64,000 bases of DNA from Butyrivibrio fibrisolvens (GCF_023206215.1 NZ_CP065801.1:62001-126000), one strand, 5' to 3'; positions 8,747 through 18,905 are shown, numbered from the stretch's first letter. Translations and numbers: made by a program. Notes: a model not told the origin generated them from the letters alone.

Positions 8747-8807
8747 GATAATTTCTCTTATGACATACTATCATTATATATTTTCATGATGAGTTAAGAG
8801 GTAGCGT

Positions 8808-10118
8808 TTAGCTACCTTTTTTAATGTGTTTTCTGTAAAAATTAAATGAAGAATCAACCGCAGTATATATTGCCTTATGCCTAGTTATCTTATCGTTCAT
8901 GATATCTAAATACTTTTGGTTCACTACATGTGGCAATTTCCCATTATGATTACTTGGCATATCTATAAAGATATTTTTTTGATTTATATCCTCAACCAGA
9001 TCGCACTTTCGAAGGAAGTTCTCATATTTATCAAATAATTCAGGGAACTTTTGATTAAATCGAGAGTAGTCCAGTTTCTCATATATATCATAAATATCTT
9101 TCTCTCTACTAAGTTCATCATCAGTAATAGTGGGAATGTTATAATACTCTGCTATCTCTCTGGTCCTACAATCACAGATATGTACCATTGCTGGTATTCC
9201 CGATAGAATTGATGTTATATTACCGTGAATACGAGCTCCAAACGAGAAATTATAATCACTATTCTGTAAATACTTTATCCAATTTGGTATATCTGCAAAA
9301 AGAAGAAGCCTTTTATCTGATACCAGTTCAAGCCCTAAAAGCCCTTTATCCTTGATTCTCTTTATCATCTCTTTGGTTGCAAAAGAAGAATTATCAAAAT
9401 AATCAGGCTGATACAGATATCTGTAATAATGATCCTGGTCTATATATATGCTGCCTTTATATTCATCAAATATACTTTTATAAAATTTTGTATTCAAATG
9501 ATAGTTCTGACTATTGACTACTGCTTTGAATTTAGTACGTTCTACTTCTGATTTGTTAACTATAATATTTCTTCCCATCTGATATAATGATGGGCATCCT
9601 GCTACAACAGCCTGAGGAAAACCTAGTTTGTCAAAAAACTCTTTAGTAATATAACCTCTTAAGCAGAACTCTCCACCTGTCTTATAAACAGTATCAATGA
9701 ATCTTGCTGAAACTTTTTGGATTTTGGAGACAAGAGCATCCATGTTCTCCATTTTATCAAGCTGCAAACCACAAGATATGACATATACAGGTACTTTCAG
9801 CTTATCAAACACCTTTGTAAGTCTTACCATCTCATCCATAAATTCAACAGAGAAAATGTTAGCACAAGGCATAAGAACGCCATCAAATCTGTTATTTATT
9901 TCTTCAGGTGTCATTTCTGTGTTTTTAAATTCGTATTCTATATATGGTGTGCTGATTTCGGATACTATTCCCTCAAACCATACCTTATTGCCCCAGTTAG
10001 GGCAATTACCATTTCTCTCCTTCAAAAGAAGGTCATACAGTATAGAATAGTCTGTATTATCAAATATTCCATACTCAATCTCGTTTATATCAACGTATAT
10101 CAATATTTTTCTAGGCAC
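8808..10118 (-). CDS. Polysaccharide pyruvyl transferase family protein
   Basis: 436 residues. The C-terminal half has FSFGARIHGNITSILSGIP, the strongly conserved G-x-R-x-H-(G/S) segment of the family, followed by a VHICDCRTREIAEYY strand. The N-terminal half has the WGNKVWFEG segment, equivalent to the N-x-G-(D/N) loop. It likely decorates a sugar of the exopolysaccharide; the exact group is not readable from sequence. It is followed by the two hairpins at 8.7 kb and preceded by the second GH5 gene with a gap of about 115 bases. Confidence 0.8.
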   Translation of the reverse strand: MPRKILIYVDINEIEYGIFDNTDYSILYDLLLKERNGNCPNWGNKVWFEGIVSEISTPYIEYEFKNTEMTPEEINNRFDGVLMPCANIFSVEFMDEMVRLTKVFDKLKVPVYVISCGLQLDKMENMDALVSKIQKVSARFIDTVYKTGGEFCLRGYITKEFFDKLGFPQAVVAGCPSLYQMGRNIIVNKSEVERTKFKAVVNSQNYHLNTKFYKSIFDEYKGSIYIDQDHYYRYLYQPDYFDNSSFATKEMIKRIKDKGLLGLELVSDKRLLLFADIPNWIKYLQNSDYNFSFGARIHGNITSILSGIPAMVHICDCRTREIAEYYNIPTITDDELSREKDIYDIYEKLDYSRFNQKFPELFDKYENFLRKCDLVEDINQKNIFIDMPSNHNGKLPHVVNQKYLDIMNDKITRHKAIYTAVDSSFNFYRKHIKKGS

Positions 10119-10232
10119 TAAAAATCTCTCCAGTTTCTATCTTTTTTCAAACTTAAACTTCCCTACTTGACTGTTATCATCCCTCATAATAGAACTGCAA
10201 AATATGGTTTTCGTTTTAATAAGACGTGCTAT

Positions 10233-11810
10233 TTAATTGCCGTTTATAATCAGATCAACAAGTTCTTCATTGGGCCATGACAGTGTTTTTCTGTCAAATA
10301 TTGCCATCTCTTTGATATGGCCGTTATCCCACCATATTGCCGGTATCCCCAGAGCTTTCACATACTCCATATACATACTGGCACCTTCAATTCTGTTATC
10401 TCCATCTTTAGAGATCCAAAATGCCCATTCTCCGATTATGACATTATACTTTTTGGTAAAATCTGTCATTACTGCAAAGTTTTGATCCATATTGTCATTG
10501 TTAAAATAGCAGTGAAGTCCAACCAGTATCTTGTTATTCGCAGTATCAGAAGGAAGCACAAATGCATCAAGGACCTTCTTGGTTGGCATTGCAGCATATG
10601 TATTAACAAGAAGATATCTATCTGCATTATTACCTTCTGTAGTTCTAACTGTATCAACAAAGAGCTGATTCCATCTGTTCATAACGCTTAGATCTTTGTC
10701 AGGAATATAGTCATCCCACTGACACTTATCATTGACCATCTCATTGAAACCTTCAAGGATCAGATGATTGTCTTTGTCTTTAAACTTTTCTGCGATCTGT
10801 CTGACCATATATTCAACTTTTGTCTTGTTGTTTTTATAGTTAGACTCGGAAGCTTTGATCCATCCGTCATTACCGGTATCATGCTGAATACTCATGATTA
10901 CATACATATCATACTTTAAAGCCCAGTCAACTACTTCTTCTACCCTGTCAAGAAAGGCGGGATCTATAGTTCCTTCATCAGACATATGGTTAAAATATGT
11001 AACAGGTATTCTTATGGTCTTAAAACCTCTGTCACTGATTGCCTTGATCATATCTTCTGTAGCAACAGGATTGCCCCAATATGTTTCGAGCTTGGATATC
11101 TCTGAACTTACATCATAATAAAAGTCCTCTAGCTTAAGGTCTATCTCAATCTTTCCACCTATGACGTCTCCTGTAGTCTTTACGCCGTCAAATGTTGACA
11201 TAGGCTGATACAAATACTGCGTAACATCATTTTTGATCGTAAGCTGATGAGTTCCTACCAGACTACTCATGGTATATTTGGCACCAGTTGCTGTTGTAAA
11301 GGTTGCATTCGTTATACTGCATGTAAAAGCTTTATTTTGAGCATTACTTTCATGAGATACAATCTGAATTGCAAAGCTATCACAGATAGTGTTGTTCTCT
11401 GAATTAAGCGATTCAATATTCCATACAAAATGGAGTGATCCGTCATATGAAAAATACTGATATGATGATGCATTCCATGTACTGTAGGGATTTGTAGTAT
11501 ATATTGCCGCAGCCTGATAACCTATAGCCTTATTAGAACCTATCGCGTCCCAATCACATACATCCAGATCATTACCAAGGCTCATACCATTGCCCATATC
11601 CTTGTATAATTCTTCTACAGACATATCTTCACTGGCATATACGATGCTGGGATTCTGAGTGGTGGCAACAACCTTATCTGTTTCAGTATTTTCTGTATCT
11701 ACAGTCAGATTGTTAACATTTCTTCCGCAGGCAAGAATAGAGCATGATACTGCTATCATCACCAGCATATATATTCCTTTTGATAAAAAATCTGTTTTGA
11801 TCCTACTCAT
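10233..11810 (-). CDS. GH5 family lipoprotein with a large domain inserted near the start of the barrel
   Basis: 525 residues. Residues 10-27 are a signal segment with the lipobox ILAC and lipidated Cys28. The GH5 fold starts at GNGMSLGNDLDVCDWD (about 73-88), as in the other GH5 here. About 150 extra residues rich in Ser, Thr and aromatics then precede ETYWGNP (about 242), where the barrel resumes. LEGFNEM holds the acid/base Glu357 and VIIGEW the nucleophile Glu461. The insert looks beta-rich and carries YQYFSYDGSLHFVW, so a carbohydrate-binding module is a reasonable guess. The enzyme would sit on the outer face of the membrane. The start follows a CATGAGGT ribosome site. Confidence 0.8.
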   Translation of the reverse strand: MSRIKTDFLSKGIYMLVMIAVSCSILACGRNVNNLTVDTENTETDKVVATTQNPSIVYASEDMSVEELYKDMGNGMSLGNDLDVCDWDAIGSNKAIGYQAAAIYTTNPYSTWNASSYQYFSYDGSLHFVWNIESLNSENNTICDSFAIQIVSHESNAQNKAFTCSITNATFTTATGAKYTMSSLVGTHQLTIKNDVTQYLYQPMSTFDGVKTTGDVIGGKIEIDLKLEDFYYDVSSEISKLETYWGNPVATEDMIKAISDRGFKTIRIPVTYFNHMSDEGTIDPAFLDRVEEVVDWALKYDMYVIMSIQHDTGNDGWIKASESNYKNNKTKVEYMVRQIAEKFKDKDNHLILEGFNEMVNDKCQWDDYIPDKDLSVMNRWNQLFVDTVRTTEGNNADRYLLVNTYAAMPTKKVLDAFVLPSDTANNKILVGLHCYFNNDNMDQNFAVMTDFTKKYNVIIGEWAFWISKDGDNRIEGASMYMEYVKALGIPAIWWDNGHIKEMAIFDRKTLSWPNEELVDLIINGN

Positions 11811-11844
11811 ATTTACCTCATGTCACGAGTCATTACGATATATT

Positions 11845-12840
11845 TTAAAACATTGTATTTCTAAAATGATAAACTAAATGATAGCATCTAAGTTTGAACA
11901 ACATATAAAACATTTTCTGCCTTGGCCGTAAAAGCTTTGTCCTTATTTCTTTTAATGTCTTTACAGCAAAAGGATCTTTACGGATCGCTCTTAGCTCTTT
12001 AACGCATTCTGTTACATTTCCATGTAGATAAGAATTTGTAACAGATACATAAATTGCATAAAATGCTGACGCAATAAGGCGGTCATTATCTTTTATATTA
12101 TGAGTTTTAAAGTACTCTTCAACCATCTGGTGACGCTTTTTAAGCATATCCCACATCCCATTTCTGTATCTTCTTGTAAGAGACTTTACATTATCTCTGT
12201 AGTATACCAGTTTATCCTTAATAAAGACAATTTTATTAACGTTTTCACATACATACATCTGGAAGATATCATCCTCTGTATATACTTCTCTTTCAGAGAC
12301 AAAACATTTATCTGTTATACATTCTCTTTTATAGAGCTTACCCCATACATATCCGGGAAAATTCTCATAACCGGGAGCATATATTTTACCAATGATTGGC
12401 AGAATATAATCGTTCGTAATATTACCATCAAGTATCCTATCAGAAATAGGGTATGTGTTTTCTATAATCTTTCCGTCTTCATCTCTATAATGACCGCAGA
12501 TACTCATATCAGCACCAGCATCTGTAAGTGCCTTAAAGAGCTTTTCTACATAATCCTTCGTTACATAGTCATCACTATCAATAAAAGTGATATATTCTCC
12601 CTTTGAAACATCAAAACCGGCTTTTCTGGCACTTGTTAATCCTCCGTTAGGTTTATGAATAACCTTTACGCGCTTGTCCTTTTTGTATTCATCGCACAAA
12701 GCGGGGCTATTATCGGTAGACCCATCATCAACAATAATACATTCCACATTTCCGTAAGTTCCGGTCAATACCGTGTCTATGCATTTATCTAAATATTTCT
12801 CCTGATTGTATACAGGAATTATCACACTAACAAGTTCCAT
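11845..12840 (-). CDS. Glycosyltransferase family 2
   Basis: 332 residues from MELVSVIIPVYNQEK; an upstream ATG at 12873 adds 11 residues, but family members begin near the inner one. GT-A domain with IIVDDGSTDNS, the metal-binding FIDSDD, and the acceptor part VWGKLYK then EVYTEDDIF supplying the catalytic base. The C-terminus is basic and probably membrane-associated. It would add one sugar to a lipid-linked repeat unit. It is the last gene of the GT run before the GH5 gene. Confidence 0.85.
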   Translation of the reverse strand: MELVSVIIPVYNQEKYLDKCIDTVLTGTYGNVECIIVDDGSTDNSPALCDEYKKDKRVKVIHKPNGGLTSARKAGFDVSKGEYITFIDSDDYVTKDYVEKLFKALTDAGADMSICGHYRDEDGKIIENTYPISDRILDGNITNDYILPIIGKIYAPGYENFPGYVWGKLYKRECITDKCFVSEREVYTEDDIFQMYVCENVNKIVFIKDKLVYYRDNVKSLTRRYRNGMWDMLKKRHQMVEEYFKTHNIKDNDRLIASAFYAIYVSVTNSYLHGNVTECVKELRAIRKDPFAVKTLKEIRTKLLRPRQKMFYMLFKLRCYHLVYHFRNTMF

Positions 12841-12974
12841 ACTAAACCTTTTTATACTCTCCCAATAACGCATGTTATCAATTGCTATTTATGCCGCTTC
12901 TAAGACTTCACCGCGGCAACATGTTCTTAACAATCACAACAACCACTTTTTTGAATTACTAGTATTTATGATCA

Positions 12975-13919
12975 TCACTTTTTTAATAATACATATATGC
13001 TAGGCATATAATAAAAAAATGTGAAGAATTTCTCTTTTTCATACCACGACTTTCTGTATAACTGTCTATATTTAAGATAAAGACTTCTCATTTTCCCACA
13101 AGAGATAAAGCCGCCTGTTTTTTTACAAAGGTCAACAATCCAGTACATATATGTTCGTCTTGGATAATCGCCAAGCTCAGGATGCCTGTCATCGATATAT
13201 TCTATCTCCTTATCCAAAACCCAGAATACATCATCATAGAACTTCTTATTGATACTGTACGTAGAACTTGAAACATTGCCTCTATAATAATAATAAAGCT
13301 TCTCATCGCTAAATACTGAGATTTTCGCCTTATCGTAGATCCTGTACAGAACATGCAGATCTTCACAGATCCTTCCTTCTGGAAACTGTATTCCTTCAAA
13401 AAGCTCTTTTTTGAATAGTTTGCCCCACATGACAACATACAGTTCATCTTTTACCATATGTATATTTTTAATCATGTCAGTATTACTATACGAAAAGATA
13501 TCAGGAGCAGAATCTGCTACTACGTCAGCTTGTTCACCAGTGAATGAACTATAACCGACAAAAGATATATCTGCATCTTTCTCTACTATCAGGCTATATA
13601 ATCTTTCAAGCAGATTATCAGCTACGTAGTCATCCGAATCTATAAAGCAGTAATAATCCCCTGTAGCAATTTTGAGCGCATTATTTCTTGCAGCCGACTG
13701 TCCGGAATTCTTTTGATGGATTACTTTTATTCTATTATCATTACGAGCATATTCATCGCAGATATCTCCTGCATTATCAGGCGAACCATCATCTACAAGA
13801 ATAAGCTCAAAATTCTGATAACTCTGTCCCAAAATGCTTTGTATACACCTATCAATATAATCCTGGGTCTTATATACCGGAACGACTATGCTGATCTTTG
13901 CATTTACTTCTTTTTTCAT
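12975..13919 (-). CDS. Glycosyltransferase family 2
   Basis: 314 residues. KISIVVPVYKTQDY opens the nucleotide-binding domain. LVDDGSPDNAG and CFIDSDDYV give the donor and metal sites, and VMWGKLFKKELF with RICEDLHVLY forms the acceptor and base region. AAAGGGGA lies just before the ATG. It differs from neighbours in its C-terminal part, which usually sets acceptor choice. Confidence 0.85.
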   Translation of the reverse strand: MKKEVNAKISIVVPVYKTQDYIDRCIQSILGQSYQNFELILVDDGSPDNAGDICDEYARNDNRIKVIHQKNSGQSAARNNALKIATGDYYCFIDSDDYVADNLLERLYSLIVEKDADISFVGYSSFTGEQADVVADSAPDIFSYSNTDMIKNIHMVKDELYVVMWGKLFKKELFEGIQFPEGRICEDLHVLYRIYDKAKISVFSDEKLYYYYRGNVSSSTYSINKKFYDDVFWVLDKEIEYIDDRHPELGDYPRRTYMYWIVDLCKKTGGFISCGKMRSLYLKYRQLYRKSWYEKEKFFTFFYYMPSIYVLLKK

Positions 13920-13956
13920 ATCCCCTTTTATCTTTCCTGTATTTACTAATCTTCAC

Positions 13957-14922
13957 TTAATAGTCTGTTTTCAAATATGCTATATAATACATTTTTAATA
14001 GCTTCTTTAATGGATAGTCCTTTGACACCTTTAAATACCTGATCTTATTTCTGAAAATCCTGATATATGTTTTGATCAGTTCTTTATAATCTTTGATACC
14101 TTCCTTTTTCATAATATCTATATTTCTCCAAAGGAAATACAAATATCCGTCTATTGCGATATCCGTAAGCCTCTGTTTACCAAGGCCATGATAAAAATCA
14201 ATTCGATCTATTACTGCGCCCATGGAATCTTCCAGCTCTTTAATCTTAAAACCGCTATTAGTAATAGAATTCTTTCGAAGACGATAATAGTATAAAATAT
14301 CAGATATATATACTACCTTTTGAACTTCATGCAACATGTGGTGATACACATAAGCATCTTCATGGATTTTACCAACAGGGTATTTTATTATGTCAAAAAT
14401 ACATCTTTTATACATCTTATTGATAGGTATAACCATTTTGACAGTATATTCCGCGGCGAAAGCTTCATCTTCCATTTCTTTTTCTGTAATAACCAAAGTT
14501 TCATGAGTTCCATTCCAAATATCTTCCGGAATTACATCCCCGTCATTAAAAGAATAATAATTACAAGCTACAAGATCTGCTCCGCTTTCAATCATTGTTT
14601 CATACAACTTCTGCAGGTAAGTTGGAGCCAGCATGTCATCAGGATCCACAAAGCAGATATAATTCCCCTTTGCAACCGGAATAGCTATATTTCTGGCATC
14701 TGATACACCGCCGTTTTCTTTATGGATTACAGAGATTCTTGAATCTTTCTGAACATATTCATCACATATTGTTCCACTTTCATCTGTTGATCCGTCATCA
14801 ACTAAAATAAGTTCAAAATTCCTGTATGTCTGATTTATTACACTGTCAACACAAGCCGAAATATACTCTTTGACATTGTAAACAGGCATAATTATTGTTA
14901 TAAGTTCATCTCTTTTTCCCAT
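13957..14922 (-). CDS. Glycosyltransferase family 2
   Basis: 321 residues. ITIIMPVYNVKEYIS, LVDDGSTDESG, CFVDPDDML (DPDD rather than DSDD as the metal motif) and KIHEDAYVYH (base) are all visible. An INKMYKR segment replaces the usual WNK(I/L)Y. The start follows CATGAGGTATAT, the ribosome-site leader also found before other genes here. Specificity unknown. Confidence 0.85.
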   Translation of the reverse strand: MGKRDELITIIMPVYNVKEYISACVDSVINQTYRNFELILVDDGSTDESGTICDEYVQKDSRISVIHKENGGVSDARNIAIPVAKGNYICFVDPDDMLAPTYLQKLYETMIESGADLVACNYYSFNDGDVIPEDIWNGTHETLVITEKEMEDEAFAAEYTVKMVIPINKMYKRCIFDIIKYPVGKIHEDAYVYHHMLHEVQKVVYISDILYYYRLRKNSITNSGFKIKELEDSMGAVIDRIDFYHGLGKQRLTDIAIDGYLYFLWRNIDIMKKEGIKDYKELIKTYIRIFRNKIRYLKVSKDYPLKKLLKMYYIAYLKTDY

Positions 14923-15100
14923 ATATACCTCATGTTACAAATAAATCAACTATCGAAGATGTCTTTTGTAAATGCCTTATAACAGTTGTCTTATTCTGAT
15001 ATATCAAGCATTTATCGACTGACTATTTACATTTTCCTAAGTTGTTTACTATAACATATTGTCATATTTTGTTGGTACTTACTGTATCAGTCTTAATTCT

Positions 15101-16081
15101 TTAACCAAGTTTCAGTTTAAGATACAATTTCTGTATATCAGGATTTATTCTATATAGGCAATACTTTAACTTTTGAGTATTACTTATATTTTTATTGTCA
15201 AATACATTTTTGTAGCTCTGTCTATAAAGCTTCCAGACTTTACTCCTAAGATTTTTATATTGTCTTTTGTCGGTTTGCCTCAGAATTCCCAATATTGTAT
15301 TAAGATATGCAATATATGCCATATCCATAAGATCTTTTTCGTTTTTTTCTTTATAAAAATCTATCTTATCTATTTCAGTGTTTAAGCCATCTATTAGTTT
15401 TGTAGTATTTATTCCGCTTCTTGTTACAGAGTTTTCAGAATAGTAATAGTTATATAGTTTTAAATCGGACACTATTACTTTCCCGGCTTTATAGATGACC
15501 TTAAATGTTGTTGCTCCGTCTTCAAAGTAATGATAAGCTTCATTAAATCTAACGTCCTTCCACAAAGAAGACTTAAAAAGCTTGCCCCATACCATAAGAT
15601 ACATTATCCTTAGGTCTTCTCTTAGAAGAAGGTCATGTCCTGTAATAGAGAATATTTTCTCCTTATCACAGTCTATTTCAGGGAAAACAAGTTTTTCTTT
15701 TTCAAAGGTATTATTAACTGAAACCCATGAAAAATCAGCATCACTATCTTTTAATAGATTAACAAGATGCTCAAAATACCTAGGCTCAATATAATCATCA
15801 GCATCAATAAATGCTATATATCCTTGTTTAAGATCAGCATGCTCAAGTCCAACATTTCTAGCATGTGCCGGTCCGGAGTTTTTCAATAGAGATATTACTT
15901 TAAACCTCGCATCTTCCTGTGAAATCTTGCGACAGATTTCAAGGCTATTATCAGGTGATGCATCATTGATCAAATAAACTATAAAATTAGTATATGTCTG
16001 ATTCTTAATACTTATAAGACATCTATACAAAAATTCTTGTGCTTTATAGATCGGTATTATAACTTGTATGAGATCTTTCAT
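15101..16081 (-). CDS. Glycosyltransferase family 2
   Basis: 326 residues. IQVIIPIYKAQEFLYR, LINDASPDNS (N-D in place of D-D), AFIDADDYI and MVWGKLFKSSLW with YHFEDGATTF. GGGAG lies 11 bases before the ATG. The altered IND and DAD motifs set it apart from the other GT2 enzymes of the locus and may reflect another donor. The 177 bases upstream, toward 14922, hold no gene. Confidence 0.85.
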   Translation of the reverse strand: MKDLIQVIIPIYKAQEFLYRCLISIKNQTYTNFIVYLINDASPDNSLEICRKISQEDARFKVISLLKNSGPAHARNVGLEHADLKQGYIAFIDADDYIEPRYFEHLVNLLKDSDADFSWVSVNNTFEKEKLVFPEIDCDKEKIFSITGHDLLLREDLRIMYLMVWGKLFKSSLWKDVRFNEAYHYFEDGATTFKVIYKAGKVIVSDLKLYNYYYSENSVTRSGINTTKLIDGLNTEIDKIDFYKEKNEKDLMDMAYIAYLNTILGILRQTDKRQYKNLRSKVWKLYRQSYKNVFDNKNISNTQKLKYCLYRINPDIQKLYLKLKLG

Positions 16082-16212
16082 AATATAACGATCTCCCTTA
16101 TATAATAAGTAAATCTTTTTGTCTAACAGGCCGAGTGTATCATTATGCCTTGCATGAAGTAAGTATCAATAGTCACTTAAGACATCTACTTCACTATACT
16201 AGTTATTCTGTC

Positions 16213-17754
16213 TCATTTCTTTTTTAGTTTCAATTTTTTTGCTATAACCTCTTTAGCCATAATCCTTTCTGCTTTATTCAAAACAATATAGTAATTAACA
16301 GTATATCCGATCACTCCACAGACAATAGCAGCAACTACAAGCATAAGCCATGAATTAACCGTCATAACATTAAGCACCCCATAAAAAATAACTACTGTTA
16401 TCGCAGATGATAATGCTCCTCTAAAAAGCGGGCCATAGAATGTCCACCATTTTAAGTTAAGAGTATATGACGCATATATAGGCGCGAAGAAAAATACTCT
16501 CGCAGTAAGCAGTACAGAGCTTACTATCTGGATTGCATATACTCCAAGGTCTGTATAAACGCAAAGGAGTATGGAACCAATGATATTGGCAACACCTATT
16601 CCCAGTGATACGAGAACAGGAATCCTAAGTCTGGTAGTAATCTGGTTAACCGTATACAAAGGATATATATATACATCAAATATTGTCTGCGCAAGGATAA
16701 GTATAGACAATATCTGCACTGTCGTAACTTCTCCCGATGTCAGGGTAGGAAGCCATAAATGGAAAAACTTGGTTCCAAAAGTTATAAATCCAAGTATCGG
16801 AACTGAGCATATAAAGCCGCACACTTTTATTGCACTCTTTACATATTTTTCAAAAGCTTTCATATCTCCCTTGCTATACAGAAGAGTCATCTCAGGACCA
16901 AATGATCCGGAAACTATACCAATTATAGACATAAGATAGTTTGGTACAGTCTTGGCAAATCCCATAAGTGTCATAGATGCAGCGTCTATATAAATATTAG
17001 TGATCAGCATGTCACATCCATTAATTAGAATTGTAGAAAGCTGCTGGACTGAATTCCAGATTCCAACTTTTACAAGATCCGCTACAGCCTTAAACTTAAT
17101 TGACAATTTATTAAATCTTAGCTGAGGAACAAGTGTTCTTGTATAGTATATATTGGTCACTATGATCCAGAAACCGCATATAAACTTGGTAAATCCTACA
17201 TACCATACTCTTGGTGCAAATATAGAGAACATGAGTATAAGTGATACTGCTCTTATAATAGTATTCTCAGTATTACGTCTAGCTGCCAGATCAAGTCTGT
17301 TACTTGCATATGTAGCAACGCCATAGCAGTTAGTACAAAGTGACAACAAAAAATCTATCACTATAAACATCCACAGTATCTTAACATCAGTAGTATACTG
17401 CATTGGTATCTGTAGCCATCTGTCCAGATAAAGGATCGCAAATACCGAAGGAATCACAAGAGCAAGTGATATGATAAGATTTGCAACTATTACCGAAGAA
17501 AAATACATATTGGCATTTTTATAATCTTTTTTGCCAAGATTGATCGTTATATATCTTCCTACCATGGCATTAAGCGCTGATGTAAAAATAGTTACATACC
17601 CTGTTGTCTGAAAAGCCAGATTTACAAAACCGTAAACCTCTTTACCAACGTGCTTGGTTATGTATGGTGTTAATACAAAATTGATCGAAACATTTATGAT
17701 AAATGTTATAAACTGTGCGATCATATTTATAGCTATTCTTTTCTTACTACCCAT
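16213..17754 (-). CDS. Wzx-type polysaccharide flippase (MOP superfamily)
   Basis: 513 residues, strongly hydrophobic along its length with roughly 12-14 membrane segments and short basic loops. MGSKKRIAINMIAQFITF and the segment ending VGKEVYGFVNLAFQ resemble the first helices of Wzx/RfbX transporters. It would move the undecaprenyl-linked repeat unit across the membrane, feeding the Wzy-like polymerase at 25.7 kb. The ATG follows AAGAGGTTT. It is 15 bases downstream of a GT2 gene, consistent with one operon. Confidence 0.85.
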   Translation of the reverse strand: MGSKKRIAINMIAQFITFIINVSINFVLTPYITKHVGKEVYGFVNLAFQTTGYVTIFTSALNAMVGRYITINLGKKDYKNANMYFSSVIVANLIISLALVIPSVFAILYLDRWLQIPMQYTTDVKILWMFIVIDFLLSLCTNCYGVATYASNRLDLAARRNTENTIIRAVSLILMFSIFAPRVWYVGFTKFICGFWIIVTNIYYTRTLVPQLRFNKLSIKFKAVADLVKVGIWNSVQQLSTILINGCDMLITNIYIDAASMTLMGFAKTVPNYLMSIIGIVSGSFGPEMTLLYSKGDMKAFEKYVKSAIKVCGFICSVPILGFITFGTKFFHLWLPTLTSGEVTTVQILSILILAQTIFDVYIYPLYTVNQITTRLRIPVLVSLGIGVANIIGSILLCVYTDLGVYAIQIVSSVLLTARVFFFAPIYASYTLNLKWWTFYGPLFRGALSSAITVVIFYGVLNVMTVNSWLMLVVAAIVCGVIGYTVNYYIVLNKAERIMAKEVIAKKLKLKKK

Positions 17755-17769
17755 TGTCTAGCAAACCTC

Positions 17770-18735
17770 TTATAACTTCTTTTCTATATACATATCCGGA
17801 AATAGTGCCAGATAAATGTATCCTAACTTTTTCTTAATACTGATGTTTGTTTTTAAAATATTCTTTAGGACACTTTTCTTGTAAGTCTTAAAGTATTCTT
17901 TTAATATATCTATATCCATTTTTTGCTTTTTAACAGCTTTATAATATCTGACATAGAATATCCTATAAAGAAACAAGTTCTTTTCATACCAATCATATTT
18001 GCCTAAGGACAGATAATGATCCATTCTTTCAGATATTGCATCAAGTCTATGAAGTCTTTTAAGACTAAACTCTTCTCCCATAATACTTGAACTTCGACTG
18101 ACATAATAATAAAGAGGAACATCTATATATGCAATCTTCTTGGCAAGTTCCAAAAGTTTATATGTCGTAAACTCATCTTCATGAATTTTACCTTTTGGAT
18201 ACTTTATTTCTTTAAAAAAAGATGCAGGATATATCTTGTTCCAGGCCACAGTAAATTCTGTATATTTATCACCATAAAAATATGAAAGCCTATCTATGTC
18301 TTCACTAATAAGCTTATAGGATCCTGTATTTATCCTTGAATGATTATCTATTTTGTCATCTTCTTTGACATTTCCGAAACTGCACACAGCTATGTCAGAA
18401 CCTGTAGAAACAACGCCTTCTACCAGGATTTCAATCATACATTCATGTATATAATCATCAGAGTCAATAAATATATAATAACATCCGCTTGCAATGCTTA
18501 TCCCAGCATTCCTGGCATCTGACAGTCCACCGTTTTCTTTATGGATTACTTTGATCCTACTGTCCTTCTTTTTATAGTTTTCGCAGATCTGACCACAACT
18601 ATCCGGTGACCCGTCATCAACAAGTATTATCTCGATATTCTTATATGTTTGGCATATTATGCTATCTATACATTTAGGAAGGTACTTCTCTACATTATAG
18701 ATAGGCACTATTACTGATACCAATATATCATTCAT
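17770..18735 (-). CDS. Glycosyltransferase family 2
   Basis: 321 residues. VSVIVPIYNVEKYLP, LVDDGSPDSCG, IFIDSDDYI, VAWNKIYPASFF and KIHEDEFTTY are the ordered GT2 landmarks. Its closest local relative is the gene at 22389, which has the same VAWNK and EDEFTTYK segments, so the two may share acceptor type or be old duplicates. The ATG follows CATGAGGTTAAAAT, at the border of the repeat at 18741. Confidence 0.85.
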   Translation of the reverse strand: MNDILVSVIVPIYNVEKYLPKCIDSIICQTYKNIEIILVDDGSPDSCGQICENYKKKDSRIKVIHKENGGLSDARNAGISIASGCYYIFIDSDDYIHECMIEILVEGVVSTGSDIAVCSFGNVKEDDKIDNHSRINTGSYKLISEDIDRLSYFYGDKYTEFTVAWNKIYPASFFKEIKYPKGKIHEDEFTTYKLLELAKKIAYIDVPLYYYVSRSSSIMGEEFSLKRLHRLDAISERMDHYLSLGKYDWYEKNLFLYRIFYVRYYKAVKKQKMDIDILKEYFKTYKKSVLKNILKTNISIKKKLGYIYLALFPDMYIEKKL

Positions 18736-18740
18736 ATTTT

Positions 18741-18905
18741 AACCTCATGTCACGAGTAAAGCGAGTGGCTAATAGTTCAAATTGATGGAGCTTGCTTCAT
18801 CAATTTGGGTTTGAAAATGAAACCTTTTCAAGCTTAACATCATGCTGCGAGCAAAGGAAGTAGCTAATAGTTCGCTCCTAATGGAGCTCGCGACACCAAT
18901 TCAAT
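18741..18905. repeat. Two tandem copies of a dispersed hairpin repeat
   Basis: Copy one starts AACCTCATGTCACGAG and contains CAAATTGATG(N10)CATCAATTTG. Copy two, from about 18833, is degenerate (CATGCTGCGAGCAAAG). Related copies lie at 32909 and 40966. The stem differs from the 32.9 kb copy by a paired change, which suggests the folded form matters. Confidence 0.65.
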
